From: Diphasiastrum complanatum | Lineage: Eukaryota > Streptophyta > Lycopodiopsida > Lycopodiales > Lycopodiaceae | Assembly (NCBI GenBank): GCA_029204225.1 | Contig: MU831927.1 | Coordinates: forward strand, 1-64,000 | Direction: 5' to 3' | DNA: 64,000 nucleotides | Shown: in pieces, positions 25,460 to 36,508 of the stretch | How positions within the stretch are numbered: the stretch's first letter is position 1 | Layout of the letters: each line of letters begins with the position of its first letter | Program-made: the position numbers and the translations under genes | Notes under the pieces: model-generated | Database searches by the model: none | What the model saw: the letters and a program-made list of their open reading frames with translations, nothing else | Told to the model about the DNA's origin: nothing

Positions 25460-26902
25460 GTAAGTTTTTGCATATTTGTGATTTTTGGTGGTCCTAATCT
25501 GGAAGGTTTACGGGAAACCATGAGTTGAGACTGGAAAATCATTTTTGTTAGAATCGCAAGTCTTAATTGTTGTAGATTTAGTGGTTGAAGTTTGTCACTG
25601 ATTATTTATCATAATTCAAACTTGAAGGGCAAGGGAGTTATGGAGAGGATGTAAATGCTACTTAAAATCCCCAGTATATGCTCCTTTAGAATGAAAATGT
25701 AAGCCAGAATGATTTCACAGTTACGGAAGGGCGGGGGATAGGTTACCAGGCCTATATGACTATCGAAAATAAAGCATTGTGCAGTTGCAATGAGCATATA
25801 CTATGGACTACCTGTGCATTCATACCCGGGAAATTTCACACATATGAGTGGTGCCAACAAGATACTACTTTTTAAACAATGTAAGAACAAGGCAGTTTTT
25901 TCATGAAAGTGCTTGGATTATATTTTTGAGATTGATTTCTTCTTCATACAAGAAGTTGCAGTGTCTTGGGAATATAGGTACAGCGATAAACATCGTGTTT
26001 AAAGGGAGACACTGGTATGAAAGCATCTTCATGCTCATTCTTTATAAGGAGGTATTTTTAAACATTGGTGTGACAATGAATGCCTGCATACATTACTAGG
26101 TAGAATTAGAAATATATGAAGGTAAATTACAAAAGTCATACAAATCATTGACAGGAGGTATTTCCAAGCATTGGTTCCAAATCAATGCTTGTATACTTTG
26201 CCATGGTGAAAACGTAAACACAAAAATAGGAATGCACATATGCAATGATATTTTTCCAAAATCTCTCTAACACGAGTTTTATGCACAAGTCTTGATATGA
26301 AGCATTTTTGTAAGTAAGAGACCTTGTCATATGTCAATGCTTACATTACTACCTTATACTGCATTGTAGACGTTAATATCACTATTGTCATGCTAAAAGT
26401 TAGCGAAAGTTGTGTTGCTGCTTGAATGTAAAGTAAGGCTCAGCTGATTTTGGTTGGAGAGCAATGTGCAAATGGAACTCGGTAAGCACTCGTCAATGTA
26501 ATTGCTAAAGAGGCACTGCTAATTCTTAAGTTCCCTAAAAAACAATGTGCCAAAATAGGTGAAGTTCCTAAATGTTAGGTTCCTAAGAACTGCAAATTCT
26601 TGAAGTGTGTATAGAATAGTGGGCCACATACTAGCTTTCAATAAGGAGGCCATGGCAAAAAATCAGTTGGCTAACAATGATATCATCCATGGGAGTGGGT
26701 GGCACATGCAAGAAGGAAGAAATAGAAAACATATGCATATGTGTGTTTTGGAAGAGGGGTAGGTCTAATCCTTATATAGGTATGTCTCAAGTTTTAGTAT
26801 AAAATTTGTATTTGCGAACGTGTTTGGTGGCTTAAATAGATATGTTGGCAGAAGAGAATGGGAAGTTAACTGTAATATATCGTCTAATTTTTTAGTCCAT
26901 GG

Positions 26903-26929
26903 GAGAGAGAGAGAGAGAGAGAGAGAGAG
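26903..26929. repeat. (GA)n run at LINE 3' end
   Basis: Short GA repeat directly abutting the 3' end of a minus-strand LINE fragment. Read on the LINE strand the element ends in TC repeat, as in the other LINE copies here. Confidence 0.9.
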
Positions 26930-27274
26930 CTTTGTCTTTTCCATGCCAAAAGGCATATAAGACTAAAAAAAGGTACATGTCAAGTGTGTGGTATCTGTGG
27001 GAGCATAAAACGTCTCCGAAAAACGGTAAAGAAAGTTACATGTAGATAAACTGCTAAATAGTCAATCGAACTGAAAAACTATGCTCTGAAATGTGAAATG
27101 TAATGTATAGCACAAAGTGAATGCAATGTAACGGGCTTGTCTCGGAATAAGCAATGATATCTCCCTCTAATCTCGTGGTAGATGGGGCATCGAAAGATGA
27201 AAGGCTCCCTCGTGTAGGACCGACAGACCCTGGAACTGTCCTGTCTCAATCCCAAGCAGGTGTGAGGAGATACG
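26930..27274 (-). mobile_element. LINE 3' fragment (type B), 5' end cut by copia C
   Basis: On the minus strand the 3' end carries the family hairpin (26,934-26,963; ATGCC-TTTT-GGCAT inner stem) and runs into TC repeat. Upstream on that strand, around 27,140-27,274, the nucleotide sequence matches the reverse-transcriptase zinc-finger region of the other LINE copies ('ATATCTCCCTCTAATCTCGT'). Homology stops at 27,274, exactly where the LTR of copia C begins, so copia C inserted into this LINE. Antisense to PI4K-beta. Confidence 0.8.
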
Positions 27275-28175
27275 TGTTGGAAAATTGGTGGAAATAAGTT
27301 GCATATTAGTCGAATAAATATTCAACAATGATAGTTCGATTGTAGGAAGAGTAATAGTTCATGTAATAACAAAACTATTTCGATGCTATTATAAACACAA
27401 CTTATTACCATTCACAAGTGCGGAAAATGAATGATAGAGAAAGCTCGCTTCATTGCCAATTATTAGTACTCAGATCGTAATAGCATGAATAACAGAAAAA
27501 AAAAATAGTAAGACAAGACAAGCGTCAGATTGTCGAATGCAGGATAGAGAAAGCTCGCTTCATTGCCAATTATTAGTACTCAGATCGTAATAGCATGAAT
27601 AACAGAAAAAAAAAATAGTAAGACAAGACAAGCGTCAGATTGTCGAATGCAGTATGTATTGCTAAATAATGAAAAATACATCCGTTGTCTACTGTGATTG
27701 CACTATAATAATAGCGCATCTAATTATGCTATGAATTTCGCACATACACAAGCTGTAATCGCGATAGCTTATTAATGATCAGTCTACGCCTATGGCGGAA
27801 CAAAGAGAAGAGAAGAAGAAGAAGAGTGACTACTCCTGAAACTTGAACTTGAAAACTGACGTCAATTAAAATGAACTAATCTACTGATCTATTTATAGTT
27901 GTTGATGGCACAGCCCTAACGGAATGCGCCGTCATCCACCTGGCAGTTGCCACATGGAGCTACGAGATTGGACCTGAAATGGATATGACTTCACAATCTG
28001 TTGAAGTTGTTATTTGGTAATCCTCGAATAATTGTTTTAGGTCTGCTCGACTATGTGTCGACAAAATGTGTATTTCTATAGACGGTCTCGAATATCTCGA
28101 CATCGTCTTGACAATGCGAGTAAAACTGCAGAGTAGTTCCACATTACTAAATGATTGAAGAAATGAAATCCAACA
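27275..28175 (-). repeat. 3' LTR of copia C
   Basis: Bounded by TGTTGGA at 27,275 and TCCAACA ending at 28,175, perfect 7-bp inverted ends. To its right CTCCCCCTTA is the complement of the polypurine tract TAAGGGGGAG. Length 901 bp. It contains a perfect 110-bp tandem duplication. Confidence 0.85.
27433..27652. repeat. Perfect 110-bp tandem duplication inside LTR C
   Basis: Unit 27,433-27,542 is repeated without any visible difference at 27,543-27,652. Identity implies the duplication is recent compared with the decay of the element's genes. Confidence 0.97.
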
Positions 28176-28299
28176 CTCCCCCTTAATGTGAACTCATAAA
28201 TATTGAGGTATTAAGTTGAGCATATTGCTAAACTTAGAATGATTGTCGAACGATAATGCTTTAGTAAATATATCAGCTGTCACGAACTTTGTTCTGCAA

Positions 28300-29292
28300 A
28301 AGATTAGAATGATCTCCCTTTCGAGTACTTTGTCTCTGCAAGGTATTCGGCCTCAATCGAAGATAATGCAGTCGAATTCTGCTTCTTGCTGTTCCAAGGG
28401 ATAGGACCCTTGTTGAATACAAAGACATATCCAGATGTCGACTTTCTGATGTCAACATCTCCAGCCCAATCTGCATCTGTAAAACCTTGAAGAAGATTAA
28501 CACGGTCATTCGAATAATCATTCGTGATCTGCATCTGGACTAGAAAGACCTTTGAATAACTAATTGGCTCCTCGACAAAGTAACAAGTGGCTATGGCGTT
28601 GTCGATAAATCTGTCAAGAGGAAATCTGTTTTGATTTGATCATCAAAGAATTGGATTTTCCGGCTGTTGCTGTTGCTGTTGCTGTTGCTGCGGCTATGTC
28701 GAGTTGTCTTTTGAATCATTGATTGGAGTAGAGTCGAGATTCGAACTTGATGCGATATCTGTAACTTTCGACATCTGTACCTTTCTCCTTTCCCTTGAGA
28801 TTGACAAATGAATGTTCGAGAAAGATAACATCTCTACTAAATGTAATCTTCTTAGTCACTGGATTGTAAATCCTATGATTCGAAGAGTATCCAACAAAGA
28901 TAGATTTAGAACTAGTAATATCTAGCTTCTTATGAAGTTCTACTGGAATCTGTGCGAAAGTGATACAACCGAAAGTTTGAAGATGCTTTACCAAAGGTTT
29001 GGACTTGTCCATGCCACAGGCAGAACCGCATTTCAACTAAACCGCCATTTGATTGTGGAGTATAGCTGGTGCATAAGAATGCCATGAGATTTGCAGTAAT
29101 TTTTGAATTCAGTCGAAATGAATCGGCCTCCACCATCAGTCCGAATTGCCTTGATTTTCTTGGAAGTTTGATTCTCAGCTTCTTGTTTGAATTGCTGAAA
29201 ATACTTGAGGGCTTCTGATTTCTTCTTCAAAAAATAGACTACTATCTTTCTCGAATAATCGTTGATGAAGGCCAAAGTATTTTGCTCCCCTT
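28300..29292 (-). pseudogene. Copia C integrase, linker and RNase H (minus strand)
   Basis: From right to left on the minus strand: integrase 'AFINDYSRKIVVYFLKKKS', 'IRTDGGGRFISTEF' with the second catalytic Asp; integrase C-terminus 'HLQTFGCITFAQIP', 'SIFVGYSSNHRIYNP', 'FSRDVIF'; then, after loss of reverse transcriptase, RNase H 'GFTDADWAGDVDIRKSTSGY' and 'SSIEAEYLA'. The Glu-containing motif is lost near 29,040-29,080 ('NGGLVE' is out of frame). A polyglutamine-like CTG/TGC run is at 28,660-28,690. Inactive. Confidence 0.8.
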
Positions 29293-29297
29293 ATCGA

Positions 29298-29890
29298 TGT
29301 CGAACTTGTAAACCTAGTTAAATAAATAGGACATGGCACATGGTCATACTTGGGTCCAAATTTTTAAGGCCCAAAATAACTTAGGCGAATTTTTTTGTTA
29401 CCCAACTTGTGGAAGGCCTTCTTGCATGATGATGCCACCTACCCATTTGAGTTTGGTAGACCCCCATGCACATGTGCATGGGGGAGAATAAGTTAGTTTG
29501 CCCCTATCATGACATGCATGCAACATGCAAGTAGGCATGCCACATGCAAAATGCATGCATGAGAATTTGGACACTTGGCAATTGCATGCCAACTATTGTA
29601 CATACTCAAATTCTGATTAATAGAGGCTCCACGAGTTGGAGAGTGTGAGATTTTGGAATCATCTTCCATCTTCATCCTTTTTTGGTGTAGGAACTTGCTG
29701 CTGGACAGATCTGGATTTTTAGATGGTTCTCCCTCATCACTCATCCAAATCAGATGGAATCAATTGCAAATTGATTGCAGGAGAAGGGCGCTACCACTCA
29801 TACCATTTCCACTGGAAGTAATGCATTTCTGAAGCCAGAACAACCATCAATCATTTGTGATTGGGCGCTGGCTCAATTGTTTAATCTTTC
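29298..29890 (+). repeat. 5' LTR of copia B (conserved part)
   Basis: Matches 36,157-36,508 plus 41,022-41,200 nearly base for base, with small differences. It contains a perfect 24-bp palindrome at 29,461-29,484 (arms CCCCCATGCACA and its complement) and many CATGCA/TGCATG (RY) motifs at 29,462-29,590. After about 29,890 the two LTR copies diverge. Confidence 0.85.
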
Positions 29891-30122
29891 ATTTCTCTTC
29901 GAAGAATTGTCAGAATTTGACGAAATCAGTGGCATATGTTTTTTATTGCATAGGCACTGTCATTACTTGTGATTAGAAGTCAATTAGAGGTCAATAAGAA
30001 TTTGTTTTTTCAGATCTGACACTACTAATTGAATTGGCTAGCAAGTAGAAATCATTCCCTTCCTTGATTCATCTAATTCACATAGAGTAGAGTTCATATA
30101 GATTTGAACTAGGATTAAATTT
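29891..30122. other. Junction between LTR B and LTR A; no gene
   Basis: Sequence not shared with the other LTR B or LTR A copies. It probably holds the scar of the deletion that removed B's 5' interior and the front of A's 5' LTR. Confidence 0.5.
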
Positions 30123-30150
30123 ATGATCCTCTCCATTGCTCTTGTTGCTG

Positions 30151-30153
<3 letters not shown>

Positions 30154-30206
<53 letters not shown>
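30154..30206. repeat. (TC)n run within LTR A
   Basis: The same place in the 3' LTR copy (34,430-34,446) has a much shorter run, so this repeat expanded or shrank after insertion. Confidence 0.95.
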
Positions 30207-30208
<2 letters not shown>

Positions 30209-30296
30209 GAGTTGGGCGCCCAGCCTCTTCTCTCTTGTTTCTTGTGGAGATTGATTGATAACTAGATCTTGGTGACTTGACTCTTGCTTTCCTACA

Positions 30297-30309
30297 TGGT
30301 ATCAGAGCT
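30297..30309 (+). promoter_or_regulatory. Primer-binding site of copia A
   Basis: TGGTATCAGAGCT directly after the LTR end, complementary to the 3' end of initiator tRNA-Met, which primes minus-strand cDNA synthesis in copia elements. Confidence 0.9.
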
Positions 30310-31070
30310 ACCGGATCTGCAGCAAGCTTGCATGTTGGCGCCCTACTAGAAGAGGAGCTTGTCTACTTTTTGTTCTGAAATTTCAGCATACTGCTGATCT
30401 TTCCAAGTGGAGTTTGGATCAGCTTTTTTGTCTCTTTTTAGGTTGAAGGGGGGCGCCCATTAGAGATCTTGGAGGAGCAATTTGTGGCACCCAAAAATTA
30501 GAATCTTAAATCTGATTTCTATGCAACTAGTTTTCAGCAAGTTTTGTTTGGAGGAGGGCGCCCAAAAATCTGCTTCTGATTTTTGGTTTTGGAGCCTTCT
30601 TACCTTGCTGTTTTTGTTTTCAGGTTTGCATTTGTGAAGGAGGGCGCCCAATATTCAGCATACCCTATTTTGGGTTAGCGCAAATTTGTGGCTGGAAAAT
30701 TGCAGATTTTCAGCAAGCAGTAGGGTGCTTTCAACAACCCTATTGGAGTGTGTGTTGATCACACTATTTGGCTTTTTATTTTTAATTGGTTTACGGTGTA
30801 GGCTTCAATCGAAGCTAACCTAATTTTCAAGAAGCTGGTTTTTTTTGTGCAGAAAGACAGCCATCTTTCCATTATCCTTTGGGCACTTTGGTTGCGGATT
30901 GAAATATATCTTGTGCTCCTACTTTCAGCTCTTTGTTTGCTGCAAATTTTTGAGTAGATTTGATTGTGGAAAGGCTCTCTTTCCTATCTACTACAAGCTG
31001 AAATTCTGTTGGAGGTAATGGCTAAAGAATCGGAAGCTATCGGTTCTTTGTTTAGTGAAGATCGGTTTAC

Positions 31071-31950
31071 ATGATGAAAAATTTTCTCATAGCGAAAGGG
31101 CTGTGGGATTTGGTCAATGGTGATGAGGAAAGGCCTCCGTCTTTGGCACTTCCTACCCCTCGTGGATCATCATCATCATCATCTTCGGAAGAACAAAAGA
31201 AGTGGGATAGAAGGGATGCACAAGCACATTCTATGGTTGCTCTTGCTGTGAAAAGATCTATCTTACCTCATATTAGGTCTTGTAAGACATCTAAAAGTGC
31301 GTGGGATACACTTTCTACTATGTATAGAGTCAAAAATCCAGCAAGAGTGGTGTATCTCAGAAATCAGCTTTCTTTGTTGAAGATGCAAGAAGGGGATCAA
31401 GTGACCAATCACTTGACGAAGATCAAGGATCTTCGTGAGGAGCTTCTCAATGTTGATGAGATAATTGAGGATGCTCAATTTGGTTCCATTACTCTCAACT
31501 CATTACCTCCCTCTTATCTTCCATTTGTTTCGTCTTTGAGTATCTCTCTTAGGGGACAACAACTCCTTTGATGAACTTGTTGGGCTGCTTCTTCAAGAGG
31601 AGCAAACGAGGCAAAATTTTGTGGTGACACTCAACTAGATCAAGCTTTCTTTGCGAAAGGCAACGGCAAAGGCAAGTCAAAAGGAAAGGGGAAGCCTCCT
31701 TCCAAGGATGAGCAAAAGCCCATTGGAGATCGAAATGTCAACACTCAAAAGAAGAAAGGGAAGTGCCATTATTGCAAGAAGTATGGGCACTTCATCAAGG
31801 ATTGTAAGAAGAAGCTTGCGAAAGAGGAGAGTAAAGGAATTGATACTAGTGCTTCACTTGAGCAAGACCTTGAAGCTAGTGGTGATCTCTTCAACCAAGA
31901 CTATGCTTTTGTGTCTAATATTGCTTCTACTAGTACTATTACATCTATGA
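31071..31950 (+). pseudogene. Copia A gag with CCHC zinc knuckle
   Basis: A gag frame from about 31,071 reads 'MMKNFLIAKGLWDLVNGDEE', 'AQAHSMVALAVKRSILPHI', 'SKSAWDTLSTMYRVKN', 'MQEGDQVTNHLTKIKDLREE', typical of the copia UBN2/gag domain that builds the particle. A frame change near 31,560 follows, and the zinc knuckle at about 31,762-31,803 reads 'CHYCKKYGHFIKDC', a correct C-x2-C-x4-H-x4-C. The true start is probably the ATG at 31,018 ('MAKESEAIGS'), with a stop at the usual Trp of 'SEDRFT*'. Broken. Confidence 0.75.
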
Positions 31951-31989
31951 GGAATTCAGATTCTGTTTTGCAAGTTGCTGATTTTCAAC

Positions 31990-32700
31990 CCATTGAATGG
32001 AATTATAAGGGTTCTTGATAAATTTGATTTGGTTCATAGTGATGTTTGTGGTCCAATGAGGACCGAATCCATTGGAAAGTGCATCTATTTTGTGACTTTT
32101 ATTGATGACTTTTCCCGTTTTACGTGGATCTATCTTATGAAATCTAATTCTGAAGTTTTTCAACATTTCAAAGATTTTCTAGCAATGGTGGAAAATCAGT
32201 TTGGGCATTCTTTGAAGACCCTACGCACAGATCGAGGAGGGGAATACATTAAGAATACGTTCGATGCATTTCTTCGAGAGAAGGGAATTCTACATCAAAT
32301 GACAACTCCCTATATGCCTCAACAAAATGGTGTCGCCGAGTGAAAGAATCGCACACTTATGGAGATGGCCCGTTGCATGCTCAAATCAAAGGGGCTGCCT
32401 CACAAGTTTTGGGCTGAAGCGGTTATAACGATAGCATACATAAGCAATTGTTGTCCTACTAAGCATTGAAAGTATTAACTCCTTATGAAGTTTGGTATGC
32501 GAAGAAGCCTTCAATTTCTCACTTTCGCATTTTTGGTTGTACGGCTTTTTGGAAGATCTTGGACAGCCAAGTGCAGTGTCGGAAGATCTTGGACAACAAA
32601 TTGCAAGAAGAGACATGGCTGTTGAACAGCCCAAAACAGTCTCATAGTGGCTGTTGTCGACTTTGCGGGACAACAAAGTAAGTTCATTTTATCATGGAAA
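31990..32700 (+). pseudogene. Copia A integrase (decayed)
   Basis: Begins 'LVHSDVCGPMRTESIG' with the first catalytic Asp intact, then 'YFVTFIDDFSRFTWIY', 'LRTDRGGEYIKNTF' with the second Asp, 'PQQNGVAE' with the Glu followed by a stop at 32,341-32,343. It continues 'KNRTLMEMARCMLKSKGLP' and 'PSISHFRIFGCTAF' after frame changes. Protease and GAG-pre-integrase that should precede it are absent: gag is joined almost directly. Near 32,550-32,610 a 27-29-bp segment (GGAAGATCTTGGACA...) is repeated in tandem. Confidence 0.8.
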
Positions 32701-32850
32701 GACACGTGCCTCTACAAAATCAGTGGACTATGCTGATTTTTCAGATTTTGCTCTTACATCTCATGGAGACGTTGCGGAAGAACCTGTTTTTTATGAGCAG
32801 GCCAAGGGAGTAAAATGTTAGGAGGATGCGATGCAAGATGAGAGTATGCC

Positions 32851-34093
32851 TCACTCATGAAGAATCGGATTTGGGTTCTTGTTGATCTTCCTCATGGGAA
32901 GAAGACAATTGGTTCTAAATGGGTATACAAAATCAAGTATAAGGCAGATGGTACCATTGAAAGGTACAAGGCAAGGCTTGTTGCCAAAGGCCATGCTCAA
33001 CAAAAGGGGATGGATTATGAGGAGACTTTTTCTCCTACTGCTTGGATGACTACCGTGAGGGTAGTAACCTCTTTGGCTGCCTATTTTGGTTGGCGTTTGC
33101 GGCAACTTGACATAAAGACAACATTCCTCAATGGTGATCTCAATGAGGAAGTGTACCTTCAACAACCTGCTGGTTTTTTGGTTGAAGGCCAAGAAGATAA
33201 AGTTTGTCTTCTCAAAAAGGCACTTTATGGACTGAAGCAAGCCGCGAGGATGTGGTATCAATATACATGCCTATTTTTGTGATCGTGGGTTTTTCAAGAA
33301 TGCTACATTGGCCAGATTTTGAAGCGGTTCAAGATGGAAGATTGCAAGCCGGTTGCTACACCTATGGAGACAGGCCTGAAATTAAGTAGTCAAGGTGATG
33401 GTGAACCATTTGATACTACTTTATATTGTCAAGCTATTGGCTGTCTCGTTTACCTATGTATTTCAAGACCGGACATTTCTTATAGTGTCTCACTCATGAG
33501 TCAATTCATGCATGCCCCGATGACATCACATTGGAAAGCGTTGAAGAGGATCTTTCGATATCTTCAAGGAACAAGAAGTCATGGACTGGTTTTTCCTGCT
33601 TGTGATGATGCATGGTTGGTTAGTTTTAGTGACTCGGATTGGGGTGGAGATCAAGACACTAGACGCTCTACAAGTGGACATTGCTTTTTCTATGGAAATT
33701 TTGCAATTTCTTGGTCAAGTAAAAAGCAGCCCATTGTTGCTACTTCTTCTAGTGAGGCAAAATATAGAGCGATATTTTCCGATGGAGTGTTTATGGCTAA
33801 GAAGACTATTTGTTGACATGAAGTTTGGTGAGCCCTCAGCCACTCTTATCTTGAGTGATAGTCAGAGTGCTATTGCCATTGCACGGAATCCTGTTTTTCA
33901 TGCGAGGACGAAGCACATCGAGATCCATTATCACTTTGATCGGGAGAGACTTCATGATGGCGACATTTTACTTGAGTATTGTCCTACAGAGGATAATATT
34001 GCGGACCTCTTCACTAAGGCGTTGCCTAGAGTCAGATTTAAAGCTTTATGCAAAGCTTTAAATTTAATACCACGTGATGGCTTTATTACATAG
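32851..34093 (+). pseudogene. Copia A partial reverse transcriptase and RNase H
   Basis: Reverse transcriptase N-terminal half is open at 32,857-33,282 ('GSKWVYKIKYKADGTIERYK', 'LVAKGHAQQKGMDYEETFSP', 'FLNGDLNEEVYLQQPAGFLV', 'LLKKALYGLKQAARMWY') and ends before YVDD. RNase H resumes at 33,319 ('CLVYLCISRPDISYSVSLMS', 'SDSDWGGDQDTRRSTSGHC', 'SSSEAKYRAI') with a stop at 33,814, and after a frame change continues to 34,093 ('SDSQSAIAIARNPVFHARTK', 'ADLFTKALP'). Loss of the YVDD half shows the copy cannot copy itself. Confidence 0.85.
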
Positions 34094-34130
34094 TGAAGAT
34101 TTCAGTTTTTGCATTGTCATTTAAGGAGGG

Positions 34131-34536
34131 TGTTAGAAATAAATGACTATGTTAAAGTTAATCCATAGGTTACTTTGACCCAAAAGGTTGAGATTTGTGT
34201 AACCATGGGTATTTAGTTATTTAGGCCATCTTAAGTTTGTCTTAAGTTCAGTTGGACCCAATTTTGGTCATGTACTGACTCGTGGGTCCTTAGAGGTCTA
34301 ATCTGGTTTAGGGGCCCTATCTTGACTTTTGGGAGTGCCCTACATTCAGTAAGTAGGTAGAGTACATATTGGCTTATTGTGTCACATTTTTTGGCTAAGC
34401 ATTGCTCTCCATTGCTCTTGTTGCTGTTTTCTCTCTCTCTCTCTCTTAGAGTTGGGCGCCCAACCTCTTTTCTCTTGTTTCTTGTGGAGATTGATTGATA
34501 ACTAGATCCTGGTGACTTGACTCTTGCTTTTCTATA
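34131..34536 (+). repeat. 3' LTR of copia A
   Basis: Starts TGTTAGAAATAA after the purine tract TTAAGGAGGG and ends TTTCTATA. The last ~135 bp match 30,130-30,296. The first ~150 bp match, in reverse orientation, the LTR fragment at 42,342-42,491. Confidence 0.85.
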
Positions 34537-35340
34537 GATGTAAGATCCAAGAAAGCATTTCTAATCTCCAATGTGATGCTTGTTAGGAAGATACCCTTTA
34601 ATAAAGAAGCTTTCCGAGCTAAGAAACCTTTGGAAATGGTTCATATTGACATCTGTGGTCCTATGAATGTTCCTTCATTAGATGATACTCAATACTTCAT
34701 TACATTCATAGATGATTATACAAGCATGTGTATTGTGTATTTCATAAAGCAAAGATCCAAGGCATTTGAAATGTTCAAGGAATTTCAAGCTTTTGCAGAA
34801 AGGACTACAAAACACAAACTCATCCTTTTAAGGTGTGATGGAGCAGGAAAATACATTTCTAATGAGTTTCTAGACTATTGTAGACAAAAGGGCATTACAC
34901 ATCAAGTTACTACAGCCTATACTCCCCAACACAATGGAGTTGCCGAAAGAAAAAATCGGACTTTGGGGGAGGCAGCCAAGTGCATGCTTGCACATGCACA
35001 TCTTCCCAAAAGATATTGGGCCGATGCAATTGGAGCAGCCAATTACCTCTTCAATCGAGTATTGAAAACTTCTTCATATCCAAAATCTCTATATGAATTA
35101 TGGTGAAGAAGGAAGCCAAGTATTGCTCATGCAAAAGTTTTTGGATGCTTAGCACATGTGTTTGTGCCAAAGGACAAAAGAACAAAGCTGGATCAACATT
35201 CCAAAGTAGGTATATTCATTGGGTATGTAAATAGCACTTCTTACTACTGAGTCTTTTTCCCTTCAGAAAATACTACTTTGGAATGTAGAGAAGTTGTTTT
35301 TGAAGAAGACAAATTTCTAGATGATCACATAGAGATTTGA
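34537..35340 (+). pseudogene. Copia B pre-integrase tail and integrase
   Basis: Right of element A the B interior resumes with the zinc-motif end 'LQCDACLLGR', then the integrase 'MVHIDICGPMNV' (first Asp present), 'YFITFIDDYTSMCIVYFIKQ', 'LLRCDGAGKYISNEF' (second Asp in 'RCDG'), 'PQHNGVAERKNRTLGEAAKC' (Glu present) and C-terminal 'VFGCLAHVFVPKDKRTKLD', 'GIFIGYVNSTSYY'. A stop at 35,104-35,106 and one near 35,250 break it. The core triad is intact, making this the best-preserved integrase core in the nest. Confidence 0.85.
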
Positions 35341-35379
35341 TTAATTAGGAAGTCAATAAAAGGACTTTAGGCCTTCTTG

Positions 35380-36156
35380 CGGGACTTGACAGATTTAACA
35401 TGCAGGATTGTAAGGGGAAATTGGTTTCTATGCCTACGGGAACCATATTATCGAAGGATGATTGTCCTACAACCAAAGAGGAAAAAGAGCAGATGGCTCT
35501 TATTCCTTATCAACATCTCATTGGTTCCCTTATATACTTAGCAACTTGGACTAGGCCTGAAATAGCCTTTTCAGTTTTCCAGCCTTAGTCAATTCAATGC
35601 TAATCCAAGTTTGAAACATTGGAAGTTAGCACAACATGTTTTGAAATATCTCAAGCATACTATAAACTATGGACTCCATTTTTCCCATGACAAAAGCATA
35701 GAGGTAATCACCTATACAGATGCAAGTTGGATGTCCAAGAAGGATGATTCAAAGAGCATCTTTGGATGTGTTTGTCTAGTTGCAGGTGCTGCTATTTCAT
35801 GTGTATGTATAGGTGAATCGGAATATGTGGCAGCAGCAAAAGCGTGCAATGAGATCAAATGGATGCAATACATTTCGAACCAGCTTGGAGTTTTTCAAGA
35901 AAATCCTTACTTCTCATGGATAACACTTAAGCTATCTTACTAAGCAAGGATTCAGTATTTCATCCAAGAACTAAGCACATAGCTATGAGATATCATCACA
36001 TCAGAGATTTGGTGGAAATACAAATCATCGAAGTGGAGTATGTGCCAAGTGAAGACATGGTAGCCAACGTCTTCACCAAACCTTTGGATAAGAGCTTATT
36101 TGAAAAGCATCGGGAGGCATCGGGAGTTATTTATTTAAATAGGTTTAAGGGGGAGT
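35380..36156 (+). pseudogene. Copia B RNase H region and polypurine tract
   Basis: After deletion of nearly all reverse transcriptase, the frame reads 'MQDCKGKLVSMPTGT', 'IPYQHLIGSLIYLATWTRPE', then after a frame change 'THWKLAQHVLKYLK'-type sequence ('MKHWKLAQHVLKYLKHTINY'), 'YTDASWMSKKDDSKSIFGCV', 'GESEYVAAAKACNEIKWMQ', and 'EYVPSEDMVANVFTKPLDK'. It ends in the purine tract TTAAGGGGGAGT at 36,145-36,156, just before the 3' LTR. RNase H would remove the RNA template during cDNA synthesis. Broken by stops and frame changes. Confidence 0.82.
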
Positions 36157-36508
36157 TGTTGAACTTATAAACCTAGTTAAATAAATAGGACATGGCACAT
36201 GGTCATACTTGGGTCCAAATTTTTTAGGCCCAAAATAACTTAAGCAAACTTTTTTGTTACCAAATTCGTGGAAGGCCTTCTTGCATGATGATGCCATCTA
36301 CCCATTTGAGTTTGGTAGACCCCCATGCACATGTGCATGGGGGAGAATAAGTTAGTTTGCCACCTATCATGACATGCATGTAACATGCAAGTAGGCATGC
36401 AACATGCAAAATGCGTGCCTTAGAATTTGGACACTGGCAATTTCATGCCAACTATTGTACATACTCAAATTCTAATTAATAGAGGCTCCACGAGTTGGAG
36501 AGTGTGAG
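36157..36508 (+). repeat. 3' LTR of copia B, left part
   Basis: Starts TGTTGAAC after the purine tract; interrupted at 36,508 by gypsy D and resumed at 41,022. It contains the same 24-bp palindrome (36,320-36,343) and RY motif cluster as the 5' LTR. Confidence 0.9.

Larger units (their letters stand above)
30123..34536 (+). mobile_element. Copia element A (plus strand), nested in B
   Basis: The tail of a 5' LTR (30,123-30,296, ending CCTACA) is followed at once by the primer-binding site TGGTATCAGAGCT at 30,297-30,309. Gag, integrase, part of reverse transcriptase and RNase H follow, then a purine tract at 34,121-34,130 and a full 3' LTR at 34,131-34,536. It interrupts B's pre-integrase region. 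Protease, pre-integrase and the second half of reverse transcriptase are missing, so it is non-autonomous. Confidence 0.85.

Noticed and set aside
25460-25528. C-terminal 23 codons of the exon 1 open frame
   Set aside because: A consensus GTAAGT donor precedes them, they are not conserved, and exon 2 joins in phase at the donor.
27433-27652. CRISPR-like direct repeats
   Set aside because: Two adjacent perfect copies with no spacers, inside a plant LTR: a tandem duplication.
30297-30309. Possible tRNA-Met gene piece
   Set aside because: Only the 3'-end complement is present, directly after an LTR: a primer-binding site, not a tRNA gene.
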